In this document: positions 1 to 8,780 of the stretch, piece by piece
Layout of the letters: each line of letters begins with the position of its first letter
How positions within the stretch are numbered: position 1 is the first letter of the stretch
Assembly: GCF_014698795.1 (NCBI RefSeq)
Contig: NZ_JACJTR010000028.1
Coordinates: 34,874 to 98,873, forward strand
Direction: 5' to 3'
Length of the DNA stretch: 64,000 nucleotides
Source: Nostoc sp. FACHB-892
GTDB lineage: Bacteria > Cyanobacteriota > Cyanobacteriia > Cyanobacteriales > Nostocaceae
Translations under genes and position numbers: made by a program
The notes under the pieces: model-generated
Database searches by the model: none
What the model was told of the DNA's origin: nothing
Seen by the model: the letters and a program-made list of their open reading frames with translations, nothing else

Positions 1-1
1 A

Positions 2-631
2 ACAGGTAGAGGTGAGAAAGGAAAACTACGAGTAGGTTTCACCAGCTTGGTAACTTACGATTTGCTGCCTGTGATTTTGCGGCGGTTTCGAGAACAGTTT
101 CTAGAGGTGGAGTTAGTGTTGCAGGAATTAACGACAACTCAGCAAGAACAAGCGCTATTCAATCGCCGCATCCATGTAGGTTTTGCCCATCCACCTTTAG
201 AAGATAATACTCTCAATCAAGAATGCATTCAACAAGAAGGATTAATTGTAGCTTTGCTAGAAACTCACTTCTTAGCTAAACAAAAAAATATTTCAGTGCG
301 ATCGCTCTTGAACGAAAATTTTATTATGTTCCCCCGCCATTTGGGTCCAGGACTTTATGATCAAATCTTGAGTCTTTGCCAGCAAGGAAATTTCAGCCCA
401 AAAGTGACTCAAGAAGCAATCCAAATGCAGACAATTATCGGGCTAGTGTCAGCAGGAATGGGGATTGCGATCGTACCGTCTTGTTTGCAAAATCTTCAAA
501 GGGCTGGTGTAGTTTATCGCGCTTTAGAAGAAAATACACCATTAGTAGAAACGGCTGTAGTGTGGCGACAAGAGGAGATGACACCTGTTTTACGGGAGTT
601 TCTACAAATCGTGAGAAGTATCTGTGGTTAA
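2..631 (+). CDS. LysR-family regulator, effector-binding domain (5' truncated by window)
   Basis: Partial gene: the frame is open to the left edge, so the DNA-binding winged helix-turn-helix lies outside the window and the start is unknown. The remaining ~209 residues form the substrate-binding domain of a LysR-type regulator. It opens with GKLRVGFTSLVTYDLLP, the usual first strand and helix, followed by ELTTTQQEQAL and RRIHVGFAHPPL, typical of the BenM/CatR branch that senses small aromatic or organic acids. The C-terminal GLVSAGMGIAIVPS matches the second lobe of the family. No ligand can be inferred. Its target may be divergent and upstream, outside the window; the SDR gene downstream is separated by 177 bp. 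The family assignment is firm, the specificity unknown. Confidence 0.88.
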   Translation, partial: TGRGEKGKLRVGFTSLVTYDLLPVILRRFREQFLEVELVLQELTTTQQEQALFNRRIHVGFAHPPLEDNTLNQECIQQEGLIVALLETHFLAKQKNISVRSLLNENFIMFPRHLGPGLYDQILSLCQQGNFSPKVTQEAIQMQTIIGLVSAGMGIAIVPSCLQNLQRAGVVYRALEENTPLVETAVVWRQEEMTPVLREFLQIVRSICG

Positions 632-670
632 TTAATCAGTTAAAAGGCGATCGCTTTTCCTAAGAAGATT

Positions 671-710
671 AGATGTCTTGCACGAATAGTCTAAGCATGA
701 AAAAATACAG
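671..710 (+). repeat. 40-bp dispersed repeat, copy 1
   Basis: This 40-bp stretch recurs at 2455-2494 with 36 of 40 bases identical. Both copies run through TCTTGCAC and end in ATGAAAAAATACAG, which reads like the start of a short reading frame (MKKYR). The two copies bracket the SDR and NTF2-like genes. They look like ends or 5' scraps of the same insertion sequence, but no transposase is left to prove this. Confidence 0.55.
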
Positions 711-808
711 AGCGAGAATACCGCTTTTATAACTGCCCAGAAAGGAATTAATGTCAGTTTAAGACAGCTTCTAGCTGTGTTACTAACTTAATGTAAGGAG
801 GTTTACAG

Positions 809-1639
809 ATGACTCAGAGAACATGGCTGATTACTGGTGCTTCACGAGGTTTTGGTGCTGAGATTGCGAAAGCAGTTCTGGCAGCAGGTGACAGATTAAT
901 TGCCACCGCCCGCAATCACAACGATTTGGAACAATTCGCAACCAGTAAAGATGCATTAGTACTGAGCATGGATGTCACCGATGAGGCTCAGGTAAAAGCA
1001 GCGATCGCCACAAGTTTAGAAAAATTTGGACAAATCGATGTGTTGGTCAACAATGCTGGATTCGGCTTGCTAGGAGCTATCGAAGAGTGCAGTGCCGAAG
1101 AGGTTGAGAGCGTTTATCGCACCAATGTCTTCGGGCTACTAAATGTCACCCGTGCTGTGCTACCCAGTATGCGTCAGCACCGCTCTGGACACATCATTAA
1201 TATCTCGTCGATCGGTGGCTATCGCTCCTCCCCAGGATGGGGCATCTATGGCTCAACCAAGTTTGCCGTCGAAGGCATTACCGAAGCCCTACATGGCGAG
1301 TTAGCCCCGTTGGGGATTCACGCGACGGTGGTTGAGCCGGGATACTTCCGCACAGGTTTTCTCGATAACAGTTCGCTACGTCCGAGTGCAGTGCAAATCC
1401 CTGATTATGCCCAGACGGTCGGGAAAATCCGTGACGTAGCGGCTGGACTTAACTACCAACAGCCAGGAGATCCCACTAAGCTCGCCCCAGCCATTTTTGA
1501 GATTGTTAACACAGACGAACCACCTCTGCGGTTACCTCTAGGCACAGATACACTTCAGACAATAGCCGAGAAGAACGCTTACGTCGAGCAAGAGACGGCA
1601 AAATGGCGAACTCTAGCTGAGTCTACCGATTTCAGATAA
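809..1639 (+). CDS. SDR-family NAD(P)-dependent oxidoreductase
   Basis: Classical short-chain dehydrogenase/reductase of 276 residues. The nucleotide-binding motif TGASRGFG is at residues 9-16, NNAG at 81-84, the catalytic Ser near 134 (NISSIGG) and the YxxxK pair at Y147 and K151 (YGSTK). All catalytic residues are present, so it should be an active cytoplasmic oxidoreductase. Such proteins reduce or oxidise alcohols and ketones; the substrate cannot be read from the sequence. The start is supported by a strong ribosome site (AAGGAGG) 7 bp before the ATG. The next gene, an NTF2-like protein, follows in the same direction after about 150 bp and could be functionally linked, since SDR and SnoaL/NTF2-like proteins often occur together. 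Confidence 0.92.
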   Translation: MTQRTWLITGASRGFGAEIAKAVLAAGDRLIATARNHNDLEQFATSKDALVLSMDVTDEAQVKAAIATSLEKFGQIDVLVNNAGFGLLGAIEECSAEEVESVYRTNVFGLLNVTRAVLPSMRQHRSGHIINISSIGGYRSSPGWGIYGSTKFAVEGITEALHGELAPLGIHATVVEPGYFRTGFLDNSSLRPSAVQIPDYAQTVGKIRDVAAGLNYQQPGDPTKLAPAIFEIVNTDEPPLRLPLGTDTLQTIAEKNAYVEQETAKWRTLAESTDFR

Positions 1640-1791
1640 GGAGTGAAAGACTCAGCCATGAAAAGGCAGCCTAATCTTTGGTGTTTTTGATTGCATGGGA
1701 AATACTGATAGATCAGGCAGCCTGACGTTTCAATTCGATAACAAAGACAAAATAGCGTTTTCTACACAGAGTTAACCTGCAAAGAGGATCT

Positions 1792-2355
1792 ATGAAAAAA
1801 CAGACCACCGCCACCCATCGTAAATTATTAATTGGCTTTGGATTAATTGGCTTTGGCTTTATGATAGCCGCCGCGCCCGTGGCCAGTCTTGCAGCCGAGC
1901 CAAAGCAAGCAGAGATTCGCAAGATTGTGCGAGCCAATGAGAGCCAGAATAAAGAGATAGTACGCGAAGGCTTTACTAAATGGGCAAATGGCACTGGTAG
2001 TTTCTTCGATCTGCTGGCTGATGATGTGGAATGGACGATTACAGGCAGAAGTCCAATTTCCAAAACCTACACCAGCCGCAAGCAATTTTTGGAGGAAGCG
2101 ATCGCGCCAATTAACGAGCGATTGAGCGTAAGAATAGTACCTAGTGTCCGGAGTATTTATGCCGAGGGCGACACAGTAATTGCCTTATGGGATGGAACAG
2201 GAAAAGCCAAAGACGGCAAACCATATACCAACACCTATTCCTGGTATATGACTATGAAAAATGGGCGTATTGTCAAGGTAGTGGCGTTTTTCGATACCAT
2301 TGAACTTACCGACCTGTGGAAACGTATTCCTGTGAATGGAAACAATAACAAGTAA
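1792..2355 (+). CDS. Secreted NTF2/SnoaL-like (ketosteroid isomerase-like) protein
   Basis: A 187-residue protein with an N-terminal export signal: basic MKKQTTATHRK, then a hydrophobic Gly/Phe-rich stretch ending near AAAPVASLAA. The mature part is one NTF2-like alpha+beta domain. It has the opening helix VREGFTKWANG, then FDLLADDVEWTITG and later VIALWDGTGKAKDG and NTYSWYMTMKNGRIVKVVAFFDT, the usual pattern of this fold. Members include isomerases, cyclases and simple ligand binders, so the activity is not defined. An AGAGG ribosome site lies just before the ATG. It lies downstream of the SDR gene and may be co-transcribed. Confidence 0.82.
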   Translation: MKKQTTATHRKLLIGFGLIGFGFMIAAAPVASLAAEPKQAEIRKIVRANESQNKEIVREGFTKWANGTGSFFDLLADDVEWTITGRSPISKTYTSRKQFLEEAIAPINERLSVRIVPSVRSIYAEGDTVIALWDGTGKAKDGKPYTNTYSWYMTMKNGRIVKVVAFFDTIELTDLWKRIPVNGNNNK

Positions 2356-2454
2356 TTTTCAACAGTTTTTGGTCGTCCCAAAAGTTGCGCTAGTCTTTCC
2401 TAAACGAATAACTGTTTGTAGCCTTTTGACTTCTTCTAATGTCAAATAGACAGT

Positions 2455-2494
2455 AGACCTCTTGCACAAATAGTGTAAGCATGAAAAAATACAG
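2455..2494 (+). repeat. 40-bp dispersed repeat, copy 2
   Basis: Second copy of the repeat at 671-710 (36 of 40 bases identical), in the same orientation. It sits immediately upstream of the truncated reading frame at 2500-2595, as if it marked the breakpoint of a past insertion or deletion. Confidence 0.55.
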
Positions 2495-2499
2495 GTCAA

Positions 2500-2595
2500 A
2501 ACCAAGGAACTCATGCGGTAAAGCTAATTAGGAATTTTCAGCCTTTATCTGGAGATGAAGCACAAGAGTATGCCAAAGAATTAGCTTTTGGCTAA
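2500..2595 (+). pseudogene. Possible 3' remnant of a gene followed by its terminator
   Basis: A frame without start codon reads through KLIRNFQPLSGDEAQEYAKE to a stop at 2593-2595 and is followed 24 bp later by a good hairpin terminator (2620-2656). That arrangement looks like the tail of a once complete gene cut at its 5' side by the repeat at 2455-2494. I do not recognise the family. It could also be chance coding-like sequence; confidence is low. Confidence 0.3.
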
Positions 2596-2619
2596 ACAAA
2601 AAATAGAAATTTAAGATTT

Positions 2620-2656
2620 AAAAAACGGTAGATTAATTAACAATCTATCGTTTTTT
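2620..2656. terminator. Bidirectional hairpin terminator
   Basis: Inverted repeat: an arm of six A then CGGTAGATT at 2620-2634 pairs with AATCTATCG plus six T at 2642-2656, with one G-T pair and a 7-nt loop. The A and T tracts make it usable on both strands. The rest of the intergenic stretch 2596-2791 shows no gene. Confidence 0.7.
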
Positions 2657-2791
2657 ATCTAGGTTGAATGCTTTACTCAAAAGTCAAGTAAGATTTTTCA
2701 TTGCTTTCATGTCAAGGTTAATTTTGAGTTTAGACTTTATAAGTTGCAAATCTAATGTACAGTCTTTCGTAAATGGTATTGAGGGAAAAAC

Positions 2792-3418
2792 GTGAAATTT
2801 CAGAAGTTATTGTATATTTTTACTTTAGTAAAGATTGCTACTTTCGCTCTAAGTATACCTGTGTTTGCTCAAATCACACAGATTCCCTCCAATTCTTCCC
2901 AGTCGAGTTGTCGTGCAACTAAAGTAGCCACTCCAATTTTCAAAGAACCTTCAACATCATCTAATGCTGTCAGAATATTGCCAGCACAAACAAAGATTTC
3001 TTTAGCATTTATACCAACTAGTGGAGATAGATTTGTCAGAATTAAATCTCCGAATTCTGGGTTTATTCAAACTGCTGTGCTGAAATATTGTCAGACGAAT
3101 AAAAACACTCAAACCCTACGGAATAAACCCACTATTGGCAGTGAATGTCGGCAAATTGTACAAACTGAAACTATACGTCGCCAACCAAGCACAAAAGGAG
3201 AATTTATTACGACACTTTATCCAAACACAATCGTGTTTGTGAACTTGGTTACAGGTAATAGAGGTAATGTAGTTAAGTCATTCAAATCTGAAAATTACAT
3301 TTGGGTAGAAATCGATCTTTCTAGAAGTTTCCCTGGAGAGTTATCCGGTAATGGCTGGATAGCCAATACTGACTTAGTAAATACTCCTCGATTAAGCAGT
3401 CTGGCTTATTGTAGTTAG
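2792..3418 (+). CDS. Secreted SH3-domain-like protein
   Basis: A 208-residue protein starting with GTG, with a signal peptide (MKFQKLLYIFTLVKIATFALSIPVFA). The mature protein has two SH3b-like repeats. Each opens with a Cys and a 'sticky' strand pattern: first SSCRATKVATPIFKEPSTSS, then SECRQIVQTETIRRQPSTKG. Each is followed by the 'vrilp..tkisl' type of hydrophobic strands and a closing strand such as FVRIKSPNSGFIQ or WVEIDLSR...NGWIA. Bacterial SH3 domains bind cell wall or protein ligands in the periplasm. Four Cys residues could form disulphides. Function beyond that is unknown. It stands alone, 160 bp before the tmk gene. Confidence 0.75.
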   Translation: MKFQKLLYIFTLVKIATFALSIPVFAQITQIPSNSSQSSCRATKVATPIFKEPSTSSNAVRILPAQTKISLAFIPTSGDRFVRIKSPNSGFIQTAVLKYCQTNKNTQTLRNKPTIGSECRQIVQTETIRRQPSTKGEFITTLYPNTIVFVNLVTGNRGNVVKSFKSENYIWVEIDLSRSFPGELSGNGWIANTDLVNTPRLSSLAYCS

Positions 3419-3456
3419 TAATTTATTTCGCTCGATATCTCCACTTAATACAGCAT

Positions 3457-3495
3457 GGCGTAAATAAACAGACCATTGAAAATTTGCAAAAGATA
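3457..3495 (+). repeat. Dispersed repeat related to 37718-37756
   Basis: The stretch GGCGTAAATAAACAGACCAT and the next bases TGAAAATTTGCAAAA recur, with a few changes, at 37718-37756. It is probably a decayed end of an insertion element spread in this genome. It overlaps the region from which an upstream alternative start of tmk (3484) would be read, another reason to prefer the start at 3580. Confidence 0.45.
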
Positions 3496-3579
3496 CGGAA
3501 TAGTCCTGTTAATTTATGTATAATAAAGAACAATTTGCTGTACGGTAAGAAGGTAGCCTATTTTTGGATTTTAAAAAGC

Positions 3580-4215
3580 ATGGGTGGCAAATTAATTGTA
3601 TTTGAAGGGGTGGAAGGCTGTGGCAAAACCAGCCAAATGCAGCTTTGTTGTGAGTGGTTGGAAAGTCTGGGTGTTTCTGTGCTAGTAACTCGTGAACCAG
3701 GGGGAACAGAGTTAGGCTTACATCTTCGCCGCTTGTTACTAGAGAAGGCAGAGGATAAACCAGTTGCACAAGTGACAGAACTTTTATTGTATGCTGCTGA
3801 CCGATCGCAACACGTTGAACAAGAACTTAAACCGCAACTGCAAGCAGGGAAATATATTTTATGCGATCGCTACACTGACTCTACCATTGCCTACCAAGGA
3901 TATGGTCGGGGTTTGAACATGAGTTTAATCAATCAGCTTAATTATATTGCCACTGGTGGTTTAGAGAGTTACTTAACTATTTGGCTAGATGTCGATGTCG
4001 AAGTAGGGCTAGCCCGCAAACGGGGAGATGGGGTAGGATTAGACCGCATTGAACAAGAAACAATCGCTTTTCATCGGCGCGTTCAGCAAGGATACGCAGA
4101 GTTAGCAGCATCTTATCCCTCAAGAATTGTGCGGGTAGATGGTAACTTGAGCAAAGAAGCTGTACAACAAGTAATTCAAGGAATTTTGCGTGTACACCTG
4201 AAGGAGTTGCCATAG
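3580..4215 (+). CDS. tmk: Thymidylate kinase
   Basis: Phosphorylates dTMP to dTDP with ATP in the cytoplasm, the last specific step before dTTP. The 211-residue protein has the P-loop GVEGCGKT at residues 10-17 and the DRY dTMP-binding motif within CDRYTDSTIAYQGYGRGL. The Arg-rich lid region ARKRGDGVGLDRIE resembles the bacterial TMPK lid. The frame is open upstream to 3484, but family members begin with 'M..GK.IVFEG.EG.GK', which fits the ATG at 3580; the extra 32 codons come from repeat-like DNA. Length matches the family. Confidence 0.95.
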   Translation: MGGKLIVFEGVEGCGKTSQMQLCCEWLESLGVSVLVTREPGGTELGLHLRRLLLEKAEDKPVAQVTELLLYAADRSQHVEQELKPQLQAGKYILCDRYTDSTIAYQGYGRGLNMSLINQLNYIATGGLESYLTIWLDVDVEVGLARKRGDGVGLDRIEQETIAFHRRVQQGYAELAASYPSRIVRVDGNLSKEAVQQVIQGILRVHLKELP

Positions 4216-4338
4216 GCATAACCTTCAAATTTGAGGCGATATAAAATGATACTTGCCTACAAAAATATCTGGCAGTTTGACGTGTTTCAATAAGATCAAA
4301 ACTGCTGCAAGTTCATGCGAAAAAACTTGAAATAATAT

Positions 4339-5331
4339 ATGTCTCACATTATTGTCGAAGACCTGAGAAAGACTTTTTTTGTGTCTGAACGCTCCTCTGG
4401 GCTTTTCGGTTCAATCCAAGGACTTGTGCAGCGAAAAACAAGAGTTGTTCATGCGTTGAAAGGAGTTTCATTCTCCCTTGATCAAGGAGAACTTGTAGGG
4501 TATATTGGCCCAAATGGAGCCGGGAAATCGACTACCATTAAAATTTTAAGTGGTATCTTAGTCCCTGAGGGTGGGAAATGCATAATTGGCGGACGAACTC
4601 CCTGGAAAGATAGAATCCGGCATGTTGGTCGTATTGGAGTAGTGTTTGGTCAGCGATCGCAACTATGGTGGGATCTACCAGTGATTGAGTCTTTCGATCT
4701 GCTGCGGGATATTTATCGCGTTCCCGATTCAGAGTATCGCCAGACGCGCCAAGAAATGATTGATTTGCTTGATCTATCAAACTTTCTCTCTACCCCTGTG
4801 AGGCAATTAAGCCTTGGTCAAAGGATGCGATGTGACTTTGCAGCCGCAATGCTTCACAGACCTGAGATCCTTTTTCTGGATGAACCTACTATTGGTCTGG
4901 ATGCAGTTTCAAAGCTTGCTATCAGAAAATTTATTAAAGCGCTGAATAAAACTCATAAAGTAACCACTATTCTGACTACCCATGATATGGATGATATCGA
5001 GGCATTGTGCGATCGCATAATTATTATTGGTGGGGGTGAAATTCTTTGTGATGGAACTCTTGCAACGCTACGTTCTCAAGTTTCTTCACATCGCTACTTA
5101 AAAATAGACCTGATAAACGATGATTTCTCTTTTGAAGAAGAAGGGGTCAATCTCATCTCCAAGGAAGGTCGCACTGTAACTCTTGCCTTCGATCCCACAA
5201 AGCTTTCTGCTGCGTCCCTGATTAGCCAGATTACCTCAAAACACGAAGTAGAGGATCTTTTTGTGGAAAATCCACCTATCGAAGAGATAGTTGCTGAACT
5301 TTATGCGAATTCAGGAGGGATTTTCGGATGA
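4339..5331 (+). CDS. ABC-2 type exporter, ATP-binding subunit
   Basis: ATPase of a three-gene ABC-2 exporter. Walker A GPNGAGKS is at residues 57-64, the signature LSLGQ at 157-161, Walker B ILFLDEP at 177-183 and the switch His in TTHDMDD near 220. A ~40-residue N-terminal extension precedes the core, and a C-terminal domain of about 100 residues follows it, as in the DrrA/COG4586 branch. The stop codon overlaps the start of the first permease by 4 bp (ATGA), so the subunits are translationally coupled. The substrate is unknown; relatives export antibiotics, lipids or polysaccharides, and nothing next to it identifies which. Confidence 0.93.
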   Translation: MSHIIVEDLRKTFFVSERSSGLFGSIQGLVQRKTRVVHALKGVSFSLDQGELVGYIGPNGAGKSTTIKILSGILVPEGGKCIIGGRTPWKDRIRHVGRIGVVFGQRSQLWWDLPVIESFDLLRDIYRVPDSEYRQTRQEMIDLLDLSNFLSTPVRQLSLGQRMRCDFAAAMLHRPEILFLDEPTIGLDAVSKLAIRKFIKALNKTHKVTTILTTHDMDDIEALCDRIIIIGGGEILCDGTLATLRSQVSSHRYLKIDLINDDFSFEEEGVNLISKEGRTVTLAFDPTKLSAASLISQITSKHEVEDLFVENPPIEEIVAELYANSGGIFG

Positions 5332-6146
5332 AAGCTTATTGGTCAGTTTTTGTTGCGAGATTTTCACTGCTACTCCAATATCGAACTGCTGCTTTAGCTG
5401 GGATTGCAACTCAGCTATTTTGGGGTTTCGTGAAAGTTATGGTTTTAGAGGCATTCTTCACTCATGCAACCTCTACTCAACCTATGACTTTTCGTGAAGC
5501 TGTAGGATATGTATGGCTTGGACAAGCCTTTTTGATGGCGATTGTTCCTTGGTCAGGTGATAGAGAGATTCAAGACTTGATACGTTCCGGTGCGGTAGGA
5601 TACGATCTTCTCCGACCCACTGACCTTTATAATTTTTGGTTTACTCGCGCTTTGGCACTTCGCACAGCGCCCCTGATACTTCGTGCGCTACCTCTTCTTT
5701 GTGTGACCAGTTTCCTTTTTCCCATTGTCGGGCTTTGGGAGCGATCGCTTTCTTTTCCACCCTCCCTTGCTGCTTTAGTTGCCTTTTTTATCTCCTTTAT
5801 TGGTGCAATTTTGCTTTCGTCTGCATTGACTATGCTTTTGACTGTATCAATGATGTGGACACTTTCTGGTGAGGGAATTAATAGCATTCTCCCAACTCTA
5901 ATTATTATCTTCTCTGGGATGATTGTTCCTCTGCCACTTTTTCCTGAGTGGAGCAAGCCTTTTTTGAATGCACTTCCTTTTTCTGGGCTTGTTGACCAGC
6001 CTTTTCGTCTTTTTACTGGAAATCTTTTACCAAATGCACTGTTTTATGTATTGCTTCATCAAACTTTCTGGATAGTTGTCATTGTTATCCTTGGGCGTTT
6101 TCTTGTGAACCGTGGTGTAAGAAAGCTTGTAATTCAGGGAGGATGA
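5328..6146 (+). CDS. ABC-2 family permease, first subunit
   Basis: A 272-residue membrane protein of the ABC-2 permease type (COG4587-like), partner of the ATPase encoded just upstream. It has about six hydrophobic segments, including ALAGIATQLFWGFVKVMVL, LVAFFISFIGAILLSSALT and the last FWIVVIVILGRFL. The motif DLIRSGAVGYDLLRPTDLY is characteristic of this subfamily and recurs in similar form in the next gene (IIKSGDFDRLLLRPRTT). It overlaps both neighbours by 4 bp, so the three genes form one operon and presumably one heteromeric inner-membrane complex. Confidence 0.9.
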   Translation: MKAYWSVFVARFSLLLQYRTAALAGIATQLFWGFVKVMVLEAFFTHATSTQPMTFREAVGYVWLGQAFLMAIVPWSGDREIQDLIRSGAVGYDLLRPTDLYNFWFTRALALRTAPLILRALPLLCVTSFLFPIVGLWERSLSFPPSLAALVAFFISFIGAILLSSALTMLLTVSMMWTLSGEGINSILPTLIIIFSGMIVPLPLFPEWSKPFLNALPFSGLVDQPFRLFTGNLLPNALFYVLLHQTFWIVVIVILGRFLVNRGVRKLVIQGG

Positions 6147-6949
6147 GTGTGAACGCTTTTTTTATCTACCTCCGATATATTTCTGTATCTTTAAAATCAC
6201 AAATGCAGTACAAAGTATCCTTCTTGCTTCAAGTACTAGGGCATTTTCTCGGAACTGTTGTGGAATTTTTTGGAATATGGGCACTTTTTACTCGTTTTAA
6301 TAATATTGGTACATGGACTTTGAATGAAGTTGCTCTCTTTTATGGAGTGGTTAATATTTCTTTCGCCTGTGCTGATGCCCTTGGAAGAGGATTTGATTCA
6401 TTTGGACAAATAATCAAGAGTGGAGACTTCGACCGTTTACTTCTTCGTCCACGTACCACAGTACTTCAACTTCTGGGCACAGAGTTTACTTTGAAACGAA
6501 TAGGACGGTTTTCACAAGGACTTATTGTTACAGGGTGGTCGCTTTCAAGTCTCCACATTCCTTTTACTTTGAAAGCATGGTGGCTTTTGGGCACATCATT
6601 TATTGGTAGCGTCGCTCTCTTTCTTGGTATCGTCATTGTGCAAGCAACGCTAACATTCTGGACTATTGAATCTCTAGAAATTATGAATATCCTCACTTAT
6701 GGAGGAGTCGAAACGGCTCAATACCCTCTTTCGATTTATGGTAAATGGTTTCAGCGATTCTTCACTTTCTTTATACCACTTGCCTGCGTGAGCTATTTTC
6801 CTTTACTTGCAGTGCTTGAAAAAGAAGATACTTTTTTAGTGCCTTTGTGGTTTTGTTACGTCTCTCCAATGGCAGGCATTGTATTTCTGATAGTTGCACT
6901 TAAGCTTTGGAAATTAGGAGAGCGATATTACTGTTCTACTGGCAGTTAA
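6143..6949 (+). CDS. ABC-2 family permease, second subunit
   Basis: A 268-residue membrane protein of the COG3694 type, second half of the permease dimer. It has six hydrophobic stretches, with the cytoplasmic SGDFDRLLLRPRTTVLQLLG matching the related motif in the first permease. The start overlaps the preceding stop codon by 4 bp. The operon ends at the HIP1-containing hairpin 7070-7109. Confidence 0.9.
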   Translation: MSVNAFFIYLRYISVSLKSQMQYKVSFLLQVLGHFLGTVVEFFGIWALFTRFNNIGTWTLNEVALFYGVVNISFACADALGRGFDSFGQIIKSGDFDRLLLRPRTTVLQLLGTEFTLKRIGRFSQGLIVTGWSLSSLHIPFTLKAWWLLGTSFIGSVALFLGIVIVQATLTFWTIESLEIMNILTYGGVETAQYPLSIYGKWFQRFFTFFIPLACVSYFPLLAVLEKEDTFLVPLWFCYVSPMAGIVFLIVALKLWKLGERYYCSTGS

Positions 6950-7069
6950 GTAGGCTAGCGTAAAAAATTGATTATATCTGAAGCGAGCGCCAAAAATCGG
7001 TTCTCAATACTTTAAATATTAACCTTTCTTCTTGAAAGCTTATATTCATCACTCAAAACGTCAAATAAA

Positions 7070-7109
7070 AGCGATCGCTCTTATTTTAAAGGAGCGATCG
7101 CTAATTTTT
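7070..7109. terminator. HIP1-based hairpin terminator
   Basis: Two 11-bp arms (AGCGATCGCTC at 7070-7080 and its complement at 7092-7102) enclose an 11-nt loop, followed by AATTTTT. It lies between the convergent exporter operon and the DUF3386 gene and can serve both. The arms are built from the HIP1 octamer. Confidence 0.75.
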
Positions 7110-7126
7110 AGATTACAAAATACAGC

Positions 7127-7783
7127 TTAAGCAGCAACAGGTTCCAACAATTCAATATCAGAAAAGATAAATTCTTGAATAGAAACTTGTCCTGCTATCT
7201 CGGTGCGAATCTCCCGACGATTTAGGATGAAATAGTCACCTACTTTTTCATACTCATCAACAAATTCGCTTCTACCGCCCTTTTGTTCCCCAGTCTTGGG
7301 ATCATGGTAAACAGAGTCATAGGTATGGGACAGGTAGCCTTCCCCGGTGTCGTGACTGCTGAAGGTGTCAATTGTCACGTATGTACCGTGAATTAAACGG
7401 TGAACATGACATACTTCATTATTGCGGACTTTGTATTTATCGCCTTCAGCCTTACCACCCATTAAAAGCTCAACTGCACCAGTCTCGTCAGTTTTACCAT
7501 AGGTAAACGTATTGGCGCTGTGGGTGTCTTCAAAGCTGCGGCGGACGCGGTGGATTGCTATCTCCCAGGCTTGACCATGAATTGCTTTCTGGGCTGGCTC
7601 GTCATCTACATCCAAAACTTCGGCTTTCAGATTGGCAGTGATTATAACTTTACCTGTAAACACTTTGTCATCTTGCTTAAAGGTAATATTTGCGGTATAA
7701 CCAGGGAAATTCTTGTCCCAAGTGTAGCGGTTCTCATAAGCAGCCCGGAAAAGTTCCTGAGCAGAGAGTTGTGTAACTGTCAT
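7127..7783 (-). CDS. DUF3386 family protein
   Basis: A 218-residue cytoplasmic protein of the DUF3386 family, found mainly in cyanobacteria and plants. The N-terminus AQELFRAAYENRYTWD and the centre VCHVHRLIHGTYVTIDTFS, followed by GYLSHTYDSVYHDPKTG, are the conserved blocks of the family. No signal peptide and no catalytic motif can be seen. Function is unknown. It is transcribed away from the divergent LuxR-type gene at 7884, with about 100 bp between them for both promoters. Confidence 0.85.
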   Translation of the reverse strand: MTVTQLSAQELFRAAYENRYTWDKNFPGYTANITFKQDDKVFTGKVIITANLKAEVLDVDDEPAQKAIHGQAWEIAIHRVRRSFEDTHSANTFTYGKTDETGAVELLMGGKAEGDKYKVRNNEVCHVHRLIHGTYVTIDTFSSHDTGEGYLSHTYDSVYHDPKTGEQKGGRSEFVDEYEKVGDYFILNRREIRTEIAGQVSIQEFIFSDIELLEPVAA

Positions 7784-7883
7784 GTGCTTCTCCTAGTCGC
7801 TACTGTAATTAGCGTTTTAGTTTCCTTGGTATTAGCATAGAAGTAATTGTTGAGGCTTGGATAGTCCCCAACTGGGTACACTT

Positions 7884-8555
7884 ATGGTTAATTCTCTCCA
7901 CGCTGTGTTTCATGCGATCGCTAATGTCCAAAATGAGCAAGAATTAAGGCTAGCTCTCACGGATAAAATTGGTGAGCATTTTGGCGTGCAAAATTGGGGC
8001 ATTTATCTCCTAGATGAGCAACCAACGGCTGAAATTGATGTTCAGTCCATTCCAGCAGTATGCTTAGAAAGCAATCCAGTCGGGCGCTACGTGGTTGAGC
8101 GTCACGCTCCCGCCCATGAACAGTTATTATTATCACCAAAAGACTGGAAGCATTTTTGCTCACGTTCTGATCACGAACACGTAATGACTGGGCCAATTGT
8201 TTGCGATGGTCGTCTTGTCGGAACCCTTAACTTGGCTCGTGACAAGGGAAATCCTGCTTTTAATGGCAACGATTTAGCTGATTTGAGTGCCTTATGCATC
8301 CATTTATCAGCAAAAATGGCAACTCTACGGACAAAACCAAAAATATCCAATTCCCTTTTAGTAAGTCCCCTAACAGCGCGTGAGTTACAAATTGCCGAGT
8401 TAGTGGCGCAGGGATTAACAAACGCGGAAATTGGGGAAAAACTTTGGATTACGCAAAATTCAGTTAAACAAGCTTTGAAGAGGATGTTTCGTAAGCTGAA
8501 AGTTTCAGCGCGTGCAGAAATGGTAGCAAAGCTACAAGATATACAAGTTTCTTGA
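7884..8555 (+). CDS. GAF-domain LuxR-type transcriptional regulator
   Basis: About 223 residues: an N-terminal GAF-like sensor (NEQELRLALTDKIGEHFGV ... GPIVCDGRLVGTLNLARD) and a C-terminal LuxR/NarL helix-turn-helix. The HTH reads SPLTARELQIAELVAQGLTN, then AEIGEKLWITQNSVKQALKR. It has no phosphoacceptor domain, so it is likely switched by a ligand or redox state sensed by the GAF fold. I place the start at the ATG 7884 (MVNSLHAVF); a TTG at 7857 would add nine residues. It is divergent from the DUF3386 gene. Target genes unknown. Confidence 0.85.
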   Translation: MVNSLHAVFHAIANVQNEQELRLALTDKIGEHFGVQNWGIYLLDEQPTAEIDVQSIPAVCLESNPVGRYVVERHAPAHEQLLLSPKDWKHFCSRSDHEHVMTGPIVCDGRLVGTLNLARDKGNPAFNGNDLADLSALCIHLSAKMATLRTKPKISNSLLVSPLTARELQIAELVAQGLTNAEIGEKLWITQNSVKQALKRMFRKLKVSARAEMVAKLQDIQVS

Positions 8556-8576
8556 CACTCTGCTCAATAAACACAC

Positions 8577-8610
8577 AGTAGGGGCGTACAGCTAGCTGTG
8601 CGCCCCTACT
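8577..8610. terminator. 34-bp near-perfect palindrome downstream of the LuxR-type gene
   Basis: Arms AGTAGGGGCGTACAGCT (8577-8593) and AGCTGTGCGCCCCTACT (8594-8610) pair with a single G-T wobble and no loop spacer. This GC-rich palindrome is of the kind repeated in many Nostoc intergenic regions. It can act as terminator for the gene ending at 8555; the stretch to 8780 holds nothing else recognisable. Confidence 0.6.
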
Positions 8611-8780
8611 AAAGGACTATATTTTATCCAACTGAGAAACGCTACAATCTAATATCTGCAAGGGTAAGCGCGTTACCCAAGTATTACAATTCGGTGATTA
8701 AACACCAGCGTTTCTATTATTACTTTTTACATTGGCGAAAAGTTATTAGTACTTGCTGCCAATAAAACATTTTTACGCAC

